Origin: an uncultured Clostridia bacterium
GTDB lineage: Bacteria; Bacillota; Clostridia; TANB77; CAG-508
Length of the DNA: 6,624 bases
NCBI GenBank assembly: GCA_934131055.1
Contig: CAKOZB010000083.1
Span: forward strand, 1-6,624
Direction of reading: 5' to 3'
Part shown: positions 1 through 5,430 of the stretch, in pieces
Layout: each line of letters starts with the position of its first letter
Position numbering within the stretch: the stretch's first letter is position 1
Translations under genes and position numbers: made by a program
Notes under the pieces: model-generated
Database searches by the model: none
The model's input: only the letters and a program-made list of their open reading frames with translations
What the model was told of the DNA's origin: nothing

Positions 1-795
1 CCGCAAATAATTTGGAATGATAAGCAATATCCAGAAAAATGGAAGCAGGCTAATGCACGTTACAATAGAAGTAGTACTGGTGGTGGACATTGGGATTATA
101 AAAAAAGGCTACCAGATAGCTGGCAAATTAAGTATAAGAATTTAACTTTTAATATTAAGCCAATGGGATTTAAACATACTGGAATTTTTCCAGAGCAAGC
201 TGTTAACTGGGATTGGATGATGGATAAAATTCAGAATGAAATAAAAACTACAAATAGAGAAGTTAAAGTTTTAAATTTATTTGCATACACAGGAGGAGCA
301 ACTGTTGCTTGTCTTTATGCTGGTGCATCTGTGTGCCATGTAGATAGTTCTAAGGGAATGGTTGCGTGGGCAAAAGAAAATGTTGCATCATCAAGATTGC
401 AAGATAGACCAGTAAGATATATTGTGGATGATGTTGTAAAATTTGTTCAAAGGGAGATTCGTAGAGGAAACAAGTATGATGCAATAATTATGGATCCACC
501 TTCTTATGGAAGAGGTGCAAATGGAGAGGTTTGGAAGTTTGAAGAAAATCTACCAATGCTTATAGAAATTTGTATGCAAGTATTATCAGATAATCCATTA
601 TTCTTCTTAATAAATTCATACACAACAGGAACATCTAGCATGGTATTAGAAAATTTATTGAAAATGAATATGAGAAAAAAATATGGAAAAAGAGCAGAGG
701 GTGGCATATTTGAAAATGGTGAAGTTGGACTTCCAATGACTGAATCTGATTTTATATTACCATGTGGAATATATTCAAAATGGGTGAAAAAATAA
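1..795 (+). CDS. Class I SAM-dependent RNA methyltransferase, RlmI/RlmK-like (5' end missing)
   Basis: The frame is open from base 1, so the gene starts upstream of the window; 264 residues are visible. The ATG at 163 is internal, because the conserved text before it (a GGGHWDY segment near residues 28-34) belongs to the same protein. The block GFKHTGIFPEQAVNWDW follows at about residues 56-72. The Rossmann-fold SAM site is motif I LNLFAYTGG at about 91-99, an acidic ribose-binding Asp in CHVDSS at about 115, and DD at about 143-144. The catalytic-region motif DPPSYGRG lies at about 165-172. This set is typical of the COG1092 (RlmI-like) cytosolic methyltransferases, which methylate RNA, usually 23S rRNA cytosine; the exact target here is unknown. 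The stop is one base before the pseudouridine synthase start, so the two are probably co-transcribed and translationally coupled. The family call is firm; the substrate is inferred. Confidence 0.88.
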   Translation, partial: PQIIWNDKQYPEKWKQANARYNRSSTGGGHWDYKKRLPDSWQIKYKNLTFNIKPMGFKHTGIFPEQAVNWDWMMDKIQNEIKTTNREVKVLNLFAYTGGATVACLYAGASVCHVDSSKGMVAWAKENVASSRLQDRPVRYIVDDVVKFVQREIRRGNKYDAIIMDPPSYGRGANGEVWKFEENLPMLIEICMQVLSDNPLFFLINSYTTGTSSMVLENLLKMNMRKKYGKRAEGGIFENGEVGLPMTESDFILPCGIYSKWVKK

Positions 796-796
796 A

Positions 797-1525
797 ATGG
801 AAAATCAAATATATTTAATAAAAGTTGATAATGCTGAGATTAACCTAAAAATACTATATGAAGATAATCATATAATTGTAGTAGAGAAACCTGTAAATAT
901 TCCTTCACAAGGAGATAAAACTGGAGATATAGACATGCTTGCAATAGTAAAGCAATACATAAAAGAAAAATATAATAAGCCAGGGAATGTTTATTTGGGG
1001 CTTGTACACAGACTCGATAGGCCAGTTGGTGGCGTAATGGTATTTGCTAAGACTTCAAAGGCAGCAGCAAGACTAAGTGAGCAGGTAAGAGAAAAAGTAT
1101 TTAAAAAAAATTATCTAGTAATAGTAAATGGAAAATTTGAGAAGAATAAAGGAACTTTACAAGATTATTTATTAAAAAATGAAAAGACAAATATGAGTAA
1201 AGTTGTAAAAGAAGGAACAAAGAACTCTAAATATGCGGAGTTAGACTATGAAGTACTTAAATATGATAAAGAATTGAATTTATCAGTGCTAAAAATAGAT
1301 CTGCATACGGGTAGACATCATCAAATAAGAGTTCAACTTTCTAGCAGACAACATAGTATATATGGCGACCAAAAATATGGCGGTAGAGGGCATGGAAAGC
1401 AAATTTGCCTATGGGCATATAAATTAACAATACAGCATCCAATAAGTAAAGAAGAAATGGCTTTTATGGCAGTACCAGAAAAAGAAAAAAGCTGGAAGAT
1501 ATTAGAAGATATAGTAATTGAATAA
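797..1525 (+). CDS. RluA-family RNA pseudouridine synthase
   Basis: This 242-residue cytosolic enzyme would isomerise specific uridines in rRNA or tRNA to pseudouridine. The N-terminal text ILYEDNHIIVVEKP (about 19-32) and the signature HRLDRPVGG (71-79) are diagnostic of the RluA family; Asp74 is the expected catalytic nucleophile. LHTGRHHQIRVQ (169-180) and YGDQKYGG (189-196) are the conserved downstream motifs of the fold. No S4 RNA-binding domain precedes the catalytic domain, as in the short RluA/TruC-like members. The ATG sits one base after the methyltransferase stop and has no strong ribosome binding site of its own, which suggests coupling to the upstream gene. A hairpin terminator follows. 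The target uridine cannot be told from the sequence. Confidence 0.93.
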   Translation: MENQIYLIKVDNAEINLKILYEDNHIIVVEKPVNIPSQGDKTGDIDMLAIVKQYIKEKYNKPGNVYLGLVHRLDRPVGGVMVFAKTSKAAARLSEQVREKVFKKNYLVIVNGKFEKNKGTLQDYLLKNEKTNMSKVVKEGTKNSKYAELDYEVLKYDKELNLSVLKIDLHTGRHHQIRVQLSSRQHSIYGDQKYGGRGHGKQICLWAYKLTIQHPISKEEMAFMAVPEKEKSWKILEDIVIE

Positions 1526-1533
1526 TAAACAAG

Positions 1534-1580
1534 AAAATAGTTTCATGAAAATACCATTTTTCGTCATGAAATTATTTTTT
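1534..1580 (+). terminator. Rho-independent terminator after the RNA-modification genes
   Basis: An inverted repeat of about 15 bp (1534-1548 with 1564-1578, core TTTCATGA/TCATGAAA, one G-T wobble) has a 15-base loop and runs into a T tract at 1575-1581. The stem is AT-rich, so efficiency is uncertain, but it sits 8 bases after the RluA stop and separates that unit from agrB. Confidence 0.65.
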
Positions 1581-1586
1581 TGCCTA

Positions 1587-1661
1587 AAATTTTCTATTTT
1601 ATGAATAAAAATATAAATTTTACTGTTAATATGAAAAAATAATCGAATTATGGTATATGAT
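1587..1661 (+). promoter_or_regulatory. Probable agrBD promoter region with imperfect direct repeats
   Basis: A candidate -10 box TATGAT lies at 1656-1661. Nothing close to TTGACA is found at the right distance upstream (about 1632-1638 reads TGAAAAA), as expected of an activator-dependent promoter. Upstream are two similar segments, 1587-1605 and 1615-1635. Both begin AAATTTT and end ATGAA, with inner cores CTATTTT and CTGTTAAT. ACTGTTAAT at 1622-1630 resembles the 9-bp LytTR/AgrA half-site (S. aureus ACAGTTAAG). CAGTTAAAG at 1667-1675 resembles it too, but lies downstream of the -10. The role of AgrA here is inference; the repeat spacing (about 29) is not the canonical 21. Confidence 0.4.
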
Positions 1662-1674
1662 GAGTTCAGTTAAA

Positions 1675-1684
1675 GAGAGGTGAG
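1675..1684 (+). promoter_or_regulatory. Ribosome binding site of agrB, overlapping the GTG start
   Basis: GAGAGGTGAG is the only strong Shine-Dalgarno match here, and it contains the GTG at 1680. A ribosome bound at AGGTGA (1678-1683) would be positioned over the in-frame ATA codons at 1689 or 1692 rather than over the GTG. No ATG lies near in this frame. The site therefore argues for an unusual start codon for agrB. Confidence 0.5.
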
Positions 1685-2306
1685 CAAAATAATAAATCAA
1701 ATTTGCGAATCACTAACAAATAAAATACGACAAGAAATGCCTGATATAGATGATGAAGAAGCAGAAGTAATCAAATATGGGCTAGAACTAATAATAGGGG
1801 AAGTTCCAAAAATAATACTACTTTTTGTAGTAGCAATGGTTTTAAAAATAGGATGGCTTGTAATATTTGCATACTTTACAATGTTACCATACAAGATTGT
1901 TGCTGGTGGCTTTCATCTAAAAACGAACATAGGGTGCACAATTGGAACACTTACAATCTATTATGGAAATGTTTTAATTAGCAAATATATAATTTGGACA
2001 TCTATATATGCGAAATATACAGTAATTTTTATGATTTTTGTATTTTCAATAATAATGGTAAGTTTATATGCACCAGCTGATACTGTAAATTTACCAATAT
2101 TAACAAAAAGGGAAAGGAAAACGAAAAGAATTCTATCATACGTATTTGCTACAATAACATTATTGGCGGCAATTATAATTAAAGATAACATATTTTCTAA
2201 TATTTTGTTACTCAATGTATTAATAGAATCTATTTGTATATCAAAAGTAGCATATAAATTAACCAAAAATGAATATGGGTATGAAAATTATTTGAAAGAA
2301 CTTTGA
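1680..2306 (+). CDS. agrB: AgrB-like accessory gene regulator protein (autoinducer-processing membrane peptidase)
   Basis: AgrB is a multi-pass membrane cysteine protease that removes the AgrD C-terminal tail and forms the thiolactone ring. This protein is 208 residues from the GTG, close to the family length of about 190-210. The active-site segment GGFHLKTNIGC holds His79 and Cys86, seven apart exactly as His77 and Cys84 in S. aureus AgrB. Lys72 takes the place of the conserved Arg seven residues before the His. The block APADTVNLPI near residues 151-160 is the usual AgrB motif before the last helices. Hydrophobic segments lie at about 43-70, 82-103, 109-130 and 155-195. The start is uncertain: GTG 1680 overlaps the ribosome binding site, and ATA at 1689 or 1692 has better spacing and would give an N-terminus (M-I-N-Q-I-C-E) like other AgrBs. 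agrD follows 73 bases downstream, confirming the context. Confidence 0.93.
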   Translation: MSKIINQICESLTNKIRQEMPDIDDEEAEVIKYGLELIIGEVPKIILLFVVAMVLKIGWLVIFAYFTMLPYKIVAGGFHLKTNIGCTIGTLTIYYGNVLISKYIIWTSIYAKYTVIFMIFVFSIIMVSLYAPADTVNLPILTKRERKTKRILSYVFATITLLAAIIIKDNIFSNILLLNVLIESICISKVAYKLTKNEYGYENYLKEL

Positions 2307-2311
2307 GATAG

Positions 2312-2344
2312 ATAATAAAACATCAAGCCGGCGATGCTTATTAT
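2312..2344. repeat. Stem-loop between agrB and agrD
   Basis: ATAATAA (2312-2318) pairs with TTATTAT (2338-2344), and inside it CATC (2321-2324) pairs with GATG (2333-2336). The 8-base loop contains the palindrome GCCGGC, the most GC-rich spot in the neighbourhood. There is no T tract after it, so it is not a normal terminator. It may be an mRNA processing or stability element that sets the AgrB/AgrD ratio, or a translation-control hairpin; the role is inference. Confidence 0.45.
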
Positions 2345-2379
2345 AAATAAAAAATAAATTACCAAGGGGGTAAATAATT

Positions 2380-2499
2380 ATGTTAAAATTATTAGTAAAA
2401 ATAGCAGAAAAATATGCAAAATCTACAAATACAGCTTGTATTCTTTGGGGTGTATTCCACCAACCAAAAATGCCAGCTAGCTTAATAAAAAAAGACTAG
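2380..2499 (+). CDS. agrD: AgrD-like cyclic lactone autoinducer pre-peptide, 39 aa
   Basis: This is a 39-residue pro-peptide. It has an ATG at 2380, a strong AAGGGGG ribosome binding site at 2364-2370 (spacer 9), and a TAG stop at 2497-2499. The three AgrD parts are visible: an N-terminal amphipathic membrane leader (MLKLLVKIAEKYAK, 1-14), a core with one cysteine (Cys20 in TACILWGVF), and a tail HQPKMPASLIKKD that AgrB would remove. The HQPxxPxxL tail is like the C. perfringens AgrD tail (HQPEEPKSL). By that alignment the cut is after Phe26, giving a thiolactone between Cys20 and Phe26, a 7-residue ring instead of the usual 5. Its place right after agrB and before a terminator completes the agrBD operon. 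The N-terminal end of the mature peptide cannot be told. Confidence 0.9.
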   Translation: MLKLLVKIAEKYAKSTNTACILWGVFHQPKMPASLIKKD

Positions 2500-2529
2500 T
2501 TAAATACAACTCTTACAATAATACATAAA

Positions 2530-2559
2530 GATGGTTATAGAAATATAGCCATCCTTTTT
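2530..2559 (+). terminator. Terminator of the agrBD operon
   Basis: A 10-bp stem GATGGTTATA/TATAGCCATC (2530-2539 with 2544-2553, one wobble pair) is closed by a GAAA tetraloop, which is a stable GNRA loop. It is followed by C and TTTTT (2555-2559). This is a textbook rho-independent terminator, 31 bases after the agrD stop. Confidence 0.88.
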
Positions 2560-2609
2560 GATTATTTAGTTTTGACCATCTAATAAGATATAAATGAATT
2601 AATAATATA

Positions 2610-2632
2610 AACCATGGTATAAAACCATGGTT
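2610..2632 (-). terminator. Probable terminator of the agrAC transcript
   Basis: A perfect 8-bp inverted repeat AACCATGG/CCATGGTT (2610-2617 with 2625-2632) with a 7-base loop lies 5 bases past the agrC stop on the - strand. The following - strand sequence is T-rich (TTATATTATT) but not a clean T run, so termination may be partial. It faces the agrBD terminator, as expected between convergent operons. Confidence 0.6.
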
Positions 2633-2637
2633 GTAAA

Positions 2638-3987
2638 CTAGTTTTTATAAATTTCTATTTGTTGTTTAAATAGCTTATCATCTTTGCTTGTAAATCTAGT
2701 TATATTTTTATGCTTCTTTAAGATATTTTCCACTTCCCATAATCCAAGCCCAGTATTATGAGGTTTAGTAGAATAGCCTTTTTCGTAAATTTTTTCAATA
2801 TCAACATTAATATTTTTATAAGTATTTTCAATAATTAACAATTGTCTATTACGAGAAAAATCATTCCTTATTTCAACATGTATATATTTATTATCGCATT
2901 CAGAAGTAGCCTCAATTGCGTTATCCATAAGTATGCCAAGAATTCTAGTAAATTCATAAATACCCATATATAAATTGTTGAAATCAATAAAAGACTCTAA
3001 AGATATTTTTATTCCTAGATTATCAGCTTTATAATATTTGTTTGCTAATACTGAATAAACAGCAGGACTATTTATACTATTTGGATTTAATGATTCTAAA
3101 TTATTTACTTGATTACAATCTTGTAAAAGCTGTTTGTAGTATTTTTTTAATCCTTCTAGATCATTTGTTTCAACATATCCACCAATACCAGAAATTATAT
3201 TTGCAAAATCATGCTTAAATGCTCGTATATTATCATGTAAAATTTGTAATGTTTTGTTATACTGTTTCTCTTGTTCTAAAGCTTCTTCTGCTTTTTTTAA
3301 ATTCATTGTTTTTATCATACTATATATGCTTAGTGAAAAATAAGCTGTTAATGATAGAATATTTATTATAACAACGAATGAAGGGAGGTTATTATTAAAA
3401 AATACTATTAGATAACCTTGCATAAACATAACAATGATACCAATTATTATATTGGTACCTAGCAAAGCTTTATTTTCTTTGCCAAGAGAATCAAAAAATT
3501 TTATATTAAATTTCACATGTCTAACAATTTTTATTATTAAGAAAAGCATTAAGTAAATTAGTAAATTTATAATTAATCTTAAAATAGGAATGGAAGCACA
3601 TTTGACATAATCTATTTTTAATATTACTAAAAATATTCTAGATAGGATTATTTCGAAAAGTGTAATGCAAATTGTTGGTAAAAACTCAGCATATAAAGCT
3701 TTAAAAAAACTTAGTTTAAATATACACATTATTATTATAGGCATAACCGTAAGAGTAAGGATATTGCTATATGGCTTCGGTATAAAGAAAGAGCTAACCA
3801 ATGCGATAGGTACAGTTATTGCAAGATATAAATGCTTCTGCTTTGTAGATGTTTGTATTTTTAAGACATTTAAGAAAAATTCCATTGTAAGTGGAATTTC
3901 TATTAGTGATAGAAATATTGAAAAAACCATAATTAAATTTTCGTTTTGAGTAGTCATTGCTACCCACAGTTTATTTAAAATTTCCAT
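2638..3987 (-). CDS. agrC: AgrC-like GHKL sensor histidine kinase (autoinducer receptor)
   Basis: This 449-residue membrane receptor kinase fits the AgrC/ComD class (staphylococcal AgrC is 430). The N-terminal ~225 residues contain about six or seven hydrophobic segments (roughly 18-38, 52-70, 76-92, 100-124, 135-155, 177-197, 204-225), forming the peptide sensor. A coiled-coil-like stretch (about 228-250) leads to the dimerisation helix, with phospho-acceptor His259 in FKHDFANI. The ATPase domain has the N box LMDNAIEA (Asn356) and the G box STKPHNTGLGL (406-416), typical of the HATPase_c_5 type. The ATG at 3987 overlaps the agrA end by 17 bases. Its ribosome binding site GGAGG (3999-4003) is 12 bases away, a long spacer. 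The kinase would phosphorylate the adjacent response regulator, whose gene is frameshifted. That it reads the AgrD peptide is inferred from linkage. Confidence 0.92.
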   Translation of the reverse strand: MEILNKLWVAMTTQNENLIMVFSIFLSLIEIPLTMEFFLNVLKIQTSTKQKHLYLAITVPIALVSSFFIPKPYSNILTLTVMPIIIMCIFKLSFFKALYAEFLPTICITLFEIILSRIFLVILKIDYVKCASIPILRLIINLLIYLMLFLIIKIVRHVKFNIKFFDSLGKENKALLGTNIIIGIIVMFMQGYLIVFFNNNLPSFVVIINILSLTAYFSLSIYSMIKTMNLKKAEEALEQEKQYNKTLQILHDNIRAFKHDFANIISGIGGYVETNDLEGLKKYYKQLLQDCNQVNNLESLNPNSINSPAVYSVLANKYYKADNLGIKISLESFIDFNNLYMGIYEFTRILGILMDNAIEATSECDNKYIHVEIRNDFSRNRQLLIIENTYKNINVDIEKIYEKGYSTKPHNTGLGLWEVENILKKHKNITRFTSKDDKLFKQQIEIYKN

Positions 3988-4691
3988 AGTTATTTATAAC
4001 CTCCATAAATGTTTTTCTGTATTTTCCGCCAATGAAACAAAAAGAGTTTGGCGGAGTCTTAAAGAATATAGTGTCTGTCTTAAAATCTATATTACGAATG
4101 TTATTAATGTTAACAATAAAAGACTTGTGGCATCTAACAAAATTTTTTGGGAGACCCAGAAAAATTTTATTAAAAGACCCATATGTTTCTACTATGCCAG
4201 TCGTTAAATTAAATACCGTTTTGGCACCTGATTTCTCAATAAAGTTTACAAGAGTTTGATTTACTAATTGTTTATTGTTGTTCAAATTTAAAAATTTAGT
4301 TGAGTTATTTCGTATGTCCTCTGATAGACGATTTATAGTTTTTTCTAAAGTAGAAATATTAAATGGCTTATGAATAAAATCAAACGTCTTGCATTCATAA
4401 GCCGAAACAATATATTCAAAATGTGCAGTAATAAAAATTATATATATAAATTTATTTGTTTTTCTAATTTGTTTAGCAATTTCAATGCCATTTGAGGTAG
4501 AATTGAGGTCTATGTCCAAGAATAGAACGTCAACGGTATTGTTATTTAGATAGTTTAATAAATCTTCAGAATTAGATGCAGCAAACACTATTGTGGCTCC
4601 GGTAGTCATATTTTAGAAAAATTTTTTCCAACATTTCCTTCAATTTTGACAATACTTGAACATTGTCGTCACATAGCGCAAATTTTATCAT
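3971..4691 (-). pseudogene. agrA: AgrA-like LytTR response regulator, interrupted by a one-base frameshift
   Basis: The longest single reading frame (ATG at 4609, 212 residues) lacks the receiver's first strand, and no ribosome binding site precedes that ATG. Upstream in another frame, ATG 4691 has a strong AAAGGAG site (4700-4706, spacer 8). It starts MIKFALCDDNVQVLSKLKEM, the missing N-terminus with the acidic pair Asp8-Asp9, but this frame stops at 4572-4574 after 39 residues. The second frame has a TAA at 4613-4615, so the shift must lie between about 4574 and 4612. Removing one base at the CCGG of 4599-4602 joins KYDY to ATIVFAAS and gives a 239-residue protein. In it, LFLDIDL places the phospho-acceptor at Asp59, the same as in S. 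aureus AgrA (238 residues). The C-terminal LytTR DNA-binding domain, including FVRCHKSFIVN, is intact. It may be a real mutation, a recoding site, or a sequencing or assembly error. Confidence 0.85.
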
Positions 4692-4775
4692 AAGCTCATC
4701 TCCTTTAAATATAAAATAAATCGGGGATTATATTGAAAAAACAGATACTACCCATTTTTTTCCAAATTGATTACT

Positions 4776-4804
4776 AATATATTCCAAATTTTAAATATTG
4801 TCAA
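4776..4804 (-). promoter_or_regulatory. Sigma-A promoter of the agrAC operon
   Basis: Read on the - strand: a perfect -35 TTGACA (4804-4799), a 17-base spacer, and a -10 TATATT (4781-4776). Transcription would begin near 4769, leaving a leader of roughly 78 bases before the agrA ATG at 4691. Such a near-consensus promoter suggests steady expression of the sensor pair, unlike the weak, activator-type agrBD promoter. Confidence 0.75.
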
Positions 4805-4837
4805 TATTTTAATTAAAAAAATAAAATAAAAATGTCG

Positions 4838-4861
4838 AAAGTTGCAAAATACTTGCACTTT
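4838..4861. promoter_or_regulatory. Inverted repeat over the -35 box of the HAD/zeta operon (possible operator)
   Basis: AAAG-T-TGCAA (4838-4847) and TTGCA-CTTT (4853-4861) form an imperfect dyad around AATAC. The right arm contains the -35 hexamer TTGCAC. Placement on the promoter fits a repressor site, possibly for autoregulation of a toxin operon; no binding protein can be named. Confidence 0.35.
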
Positions 4862-4881
4862 TACTGAAAATATTGTAAAAT
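4853..4881 (+). promoter_or_regulatory. Promoter of the HAD/zeta-toxin operon
   Basis: A -35 TTGCAC (4853-4858), a 17-base spacer and a -10 TAAAAT (4876-4881) place the start near 4888, about 30 bases before the HAD ATG at 4918. It fires away from the agrAC promoter; the two -35 boxes are 48 bases apart. Confidence 0.65.
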
Positions 4882-4917
4882 ATATATAACTATGAAAATT
4901 GTTTTTGGGGGAAAATT

Positions 4918-5415
4918 ATGGAATTTTATAATAGAATAAAAGAAATTTGCAAAAGACATAAAAAAGTAGCTCTTTTTGTTGATATGGATGGAACAATAGT
5001 TGAATATAATGTTTTTCCAGATGGCTTTGTGACAACGGCAACTAAAGAAGTATTCTTAAATGCAGAACCATTAGAAGTTGTTTTGAATAATTTGAAAAAA
5101 ATAAATGAGATAGAAAATTTAGATATATATATACTATCTTTAGCTAGAAGTTTTATAATAATAGAGGAAAAAAAGCAATGGTTAAAAAAATATGCACCAT
5201 TTATTAAAGAGGAAAATTATATATTATTAAATAGAGAAAATGGTGATTATAATTCGGAAAACAGGGAATTCGTAAAGAGCATAAAAATGAAAGAAAAACT
5301 AAATGAATATGACTACGTCATGCTTTTGGATGATGAACATAAAATTCTAAAGAGAACTTTAAAAGAAATCGGAGATAATGGGGAAGTATTCCATATATCA
5401 TCAGCAACATTATAA
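4918..5415 (+). CDS. HAD-superfamily hydrolase, phosphatase/5'-nucleotidase-like
   Basis: This is a 165-residue soluble protein. HAD motif I is VDMDGTIVEY with nucleophile Asp22 and acid/base Asp24. A motif II Ser/Thr is likely Ser74 in YILSLARS. A motif III Lys is probably Lys120. Motif IV is the acidic pair Asp138-Asp139 in VMLLDDEHK. All four catalytic elements for a Mg-dependent phosphohydrolase are therefore present, in a small protein with little room for a cap domain. The substrate is unknown; the layout resembles 5'(3')-deoxynucleotidase-like HAD proteins, but this is a guess. The GGGGGA ribosome binding site (4907-4912) precedes the ATG. It is the first gene of an operon, 15 bases before the zeta toxin. 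A role linked to the toxin (for example acting on phosphorylated sugar nucleotides) is only speculation. Confidence 0.8.
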   Translation: MEFYNRIKEICKRHKKVALFVDMDGTIVEYNVFPDGFVTTATKEVFLNAEPLEVVLNNLKKINEIENLDIYILSLARSFIIIEEKKQWLKKYAPFIKEENYILLNRENGDYNSENREFVKSIKMKEKLNEYDYVMLLDDEHKILKRTLKEIGDNGEVFHISSATL

Positions 5416-5430
5416 TATGGAGGAAATTGT

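Noticed and set aside
163..795. The ATG at 163 as the real start of the methyltransferase
   Set aside because: The frame is open back to base 1 with family-like residues, so the gene is longer and cut by the window edge.
1961..2266. A 101-codon frame on the - strand within agrB
   Set aside because: Antisense shadow of a clearly conserved AgrB; no ribosome binding site and no recognisable domain.
3665..3949. A 94-codon frame on the + strand within agrC
   Set aside because: Antisense to the membrane region of the kinase; its hydrophobic content mirrors the real gene.
4032..4259. A 75-codon frame on the + strand within agrA
   Set aside because: Antisense to the LytTR domain, without start signals or family features.
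3971..4609. A complete 212-residue response regulator starting at ATG 4609
   Set aside because: It lacks the first receiver strand and acidic residues and has no ribosome binding site, while the missing part sits immediately upstream in another frame with a good site.
4617..4628. The A/T homopolymer run (AAAAATTTTTT on the + strand) as the site of the agrA frameshift
   Set aside because: A shift there would put the TAA at 4613-4615 in frame before the rest of the gene, so the shift must lie between that stop and the first-frame stop at 4572-4574. The short AAAA run of the - strand just after it (4611-4614) remains possible.
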